Assembly: GCA_937976325.1 (NCBI GenBank) | Contig: CALJSD010000173.1 | Location: 1 to 6,489 of the forward strand | Length of the DNA: 6,489 nucleotides | Reading direction: 5' to 3' | From: an uncultured Carnobacterium sp. | GTDB taxonomy: Bacteria; Bacillota; Bacilli; Lactobacillales; Aerococcaceae | In this document: piece by piece, positions 5,898 to 6,489 of the stretch | How positions within the stretch are numbered: the first letter of the stretch is position 1 | Layout: every line of letters begins with the position of its first letter | Notes under the pieces: generated by a model | Database searches by the model: none | Told to the model about the DNA's origin: nothing | What the model saw: only the letters and a program-made list of their open reading frames with translations | Program-made: the position numbers and the translations under genes

Positions 5898-6188
5898 CCC
5901 TTTCAACCTGAGAACACTCTTCTCATCAACTTCTTATCTTACAGGGCACCTCACCTAGAAAGCACCACATTAACTTTTCACCAAAAAAGGACAAAACCAC
6001 GAAGAACACTTTGGATGCAATAGTCATCATTGTAGGGAATCATAACCGATGTGAATTACTGCCGCTGGGAAATTCATTTCCTAGCGGCAGTTTGAAGCTC
6101 GGTAGCCAAGAGACTAAAGGCTCTTGGCGGTATCCTTATAATGATGACTATTGAAACATCCAAAGATGTTTAACGTTAGTTTTGTCCT
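5895..6188. repeat. Tandem structured repeat, copy 2
   Basis: The second copy starts 265 bp after the first with the same opening block (5895-5915). Its core at 6049-6099 again forms hairpin A (6058-6066/6083-6091, capped by 6068-6073/6076-6081). Hairpin B here is GCCAAGAG/CTCTTGGC (6105-6112/6121-6128), a different stem sequence around a near-identical 8-nt loop (ACTAAAGG versus ACGTAAGG). Helix C is CAATAGTCATCATT/AATGATGACTATTG (6018-6031/6140-6153), 14 perfect pairs. It is extended by CTTTGGATG/CATCCAAAG (6009-6017/6157-6165) and closed by AGGACAAAAC/GTTTTGTCCT (5988-5997/6179-6188). The outermost arm touches the stop codon of the permease gene. Confidence 0.85.
5983..6188 (-). ncRNA. Candidate structured RNA / 3' UTR element (copy 2 fold), strand tentative
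   Basis: The nested helices of copy 2 fold a roughly 200-nt segment into one long arm bearing two hairpins. Minus-strand polarity is favoured because the closing stem ends GTTTTGTCCT and runs directly into further T residues (5988-5983 read in reverse, six T), as at an intrinsic terminator. On the plus strand no T-run follows. Read this way it starts at the stop codon of the permease gene, so it could be that transcript's 3' end or a separate RNA cut from it. No convincing promoter of its own was found. Both the RNA nature and the strand are inferences from folding. Confidence 0.4.
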
Positions 6189-6489
6189 ATTTGTTTTGCA
6201 CGTATTGTTCTAGGCGGTAGCTTCCTGCTGTGAGGAAGACACCTGCCATCGCAAGAATAACCCAAATCGCTGGGAAGATGGTTTGAACGTCAATCGCCTT
6301 GTACAACCAGTATATTGGACTGATATAAGCCACGATACTAAGCCAACTTCCTCCAAAATCCCCAAACACCGCTGGCATTCCAAGTCCCTCCATTAGCATT
6401 ACAAACAAAATTCCAAATGTCGTTGCATGCCCTGGCATCTTGAAAATTCTAAAGAAGAATAAGTTTAGGCAGAGACTGTAAATAATCGT
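6187..6489 (-). CDS. ABC-2-type transporter permease, C-terminal part (start outside window)
   Basis: This is the last 100 codons of a membrane protein, open at the right edge. The frame remains open upstream of the internal ATG at 6438 (…NLFFFRIFK then MPGHATTF), so that ATG is not the real start. Hydrophobic spans are seen around IIYSLCLNLFFF, TTFGILFVMLMEGLGMPAV, WLSIVAYISPIYWLYKAI and TIFPAIWVILAMAGVFLTAG, with a short charged tail RLEQYVQNK. The SPIYWLYKAID-like motif before the last span is typical of ABC-2 permease subunits, which pair with a separate ATPase. The stop (TAG, 6189-6187) overlaps the outer arm of the structured repeat. It is convergent with yebC. The permease family call is likely but rests on a fragment, and the substrate is unknown. 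Confidence 0.7.
   Translation of the reverse strand, partial: TIIYSLCLNLFFFRIFKMPGHATTFGILFVMLMEGLGMPAVFGDFGGSWLSIVAYISPIYWLYKAIDVQTIFPAIWVILAMAGVFLTAGSYRLEQYVQNK

Noticed and set aside
5630..6188. CRISPR array
   Set aside because: Only two long, diverged copies about 265 bp apart; no short identical repeats with unique spacers and no cas genes.
6187..6438. An 83-residue stand-alone membrane protein starting at ATG 6438
   Set aside because: The frame stays open to the window edge with hydrophobic sequence upstream and no ribosome binding site before 6438; it is the tail of a larger permease.

Overview
The window is low-GC Gram-positive (Firmicutes) DNA, most likely from a member of the Lactobacillales. 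The pointers are the strong AGGAGG-type ribosome binding sites, the AT-rich non-coding DNA, an Rgg/MutR-family regulator, and a YebC-family protein of the short Bacillus/Lactobacillales type starting MGRKW. The genus cannot be fixed from the sequence alone.

Region 1 (1-3076, minus strand) holds two tandem half-ABC exporters, each with a membrane domain followed by an ATPase domain. They overlap by four bases (ATGA) and probably form a heterodimer. The downstream one runs off the left edge. Region 2 (3077-4426) is a very AT-rich signalling module. An Rgg/MutR-like regulator lies on the same strand as the exporters. Divergent from it, and too short for ordinary gene calling, is a 44-codon ORF with a good ribosome binding site. 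It encodes a positively charged hydrophobic leader and an acidic/aliphatic tail ending DDIVVIDDSTIF. It looks like a pheromone precursor paired with the regulator. A strong two-way terminator closes this module.

Region 3 (4427-5627) holds a small CxxC thioredoxin-like protein (minus strand) and, divergent from it, a YebC/YeeI-family translation factor (plus strand) with a clear promoter and terminator. Region 4 (5628-6186) has no protein-coding gene. It holds two diverged tandem copies, about 265 bp apart, of a highly structured element. Hairpins occur at the same relative places in both copies, with stems that have changed on both sides while loops and one 51-nt core stayed nearly constant. 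Region 5 (6187-6489) is the C-terminal part of an ABC-2-type permease on the minus strand. Its stop codon abuts the second structured copy.

Working model (inference): the short peptide is exported and processed, re-enters the cell and is sensed by the Rgg-like protein. That protein controls the peptide promoter and perhaps the exporter pair 158 bp downstream of its own stop. The two points most worth following up are the unannotated peptide/Rgg/exporter module and the tandem covarying structured element.
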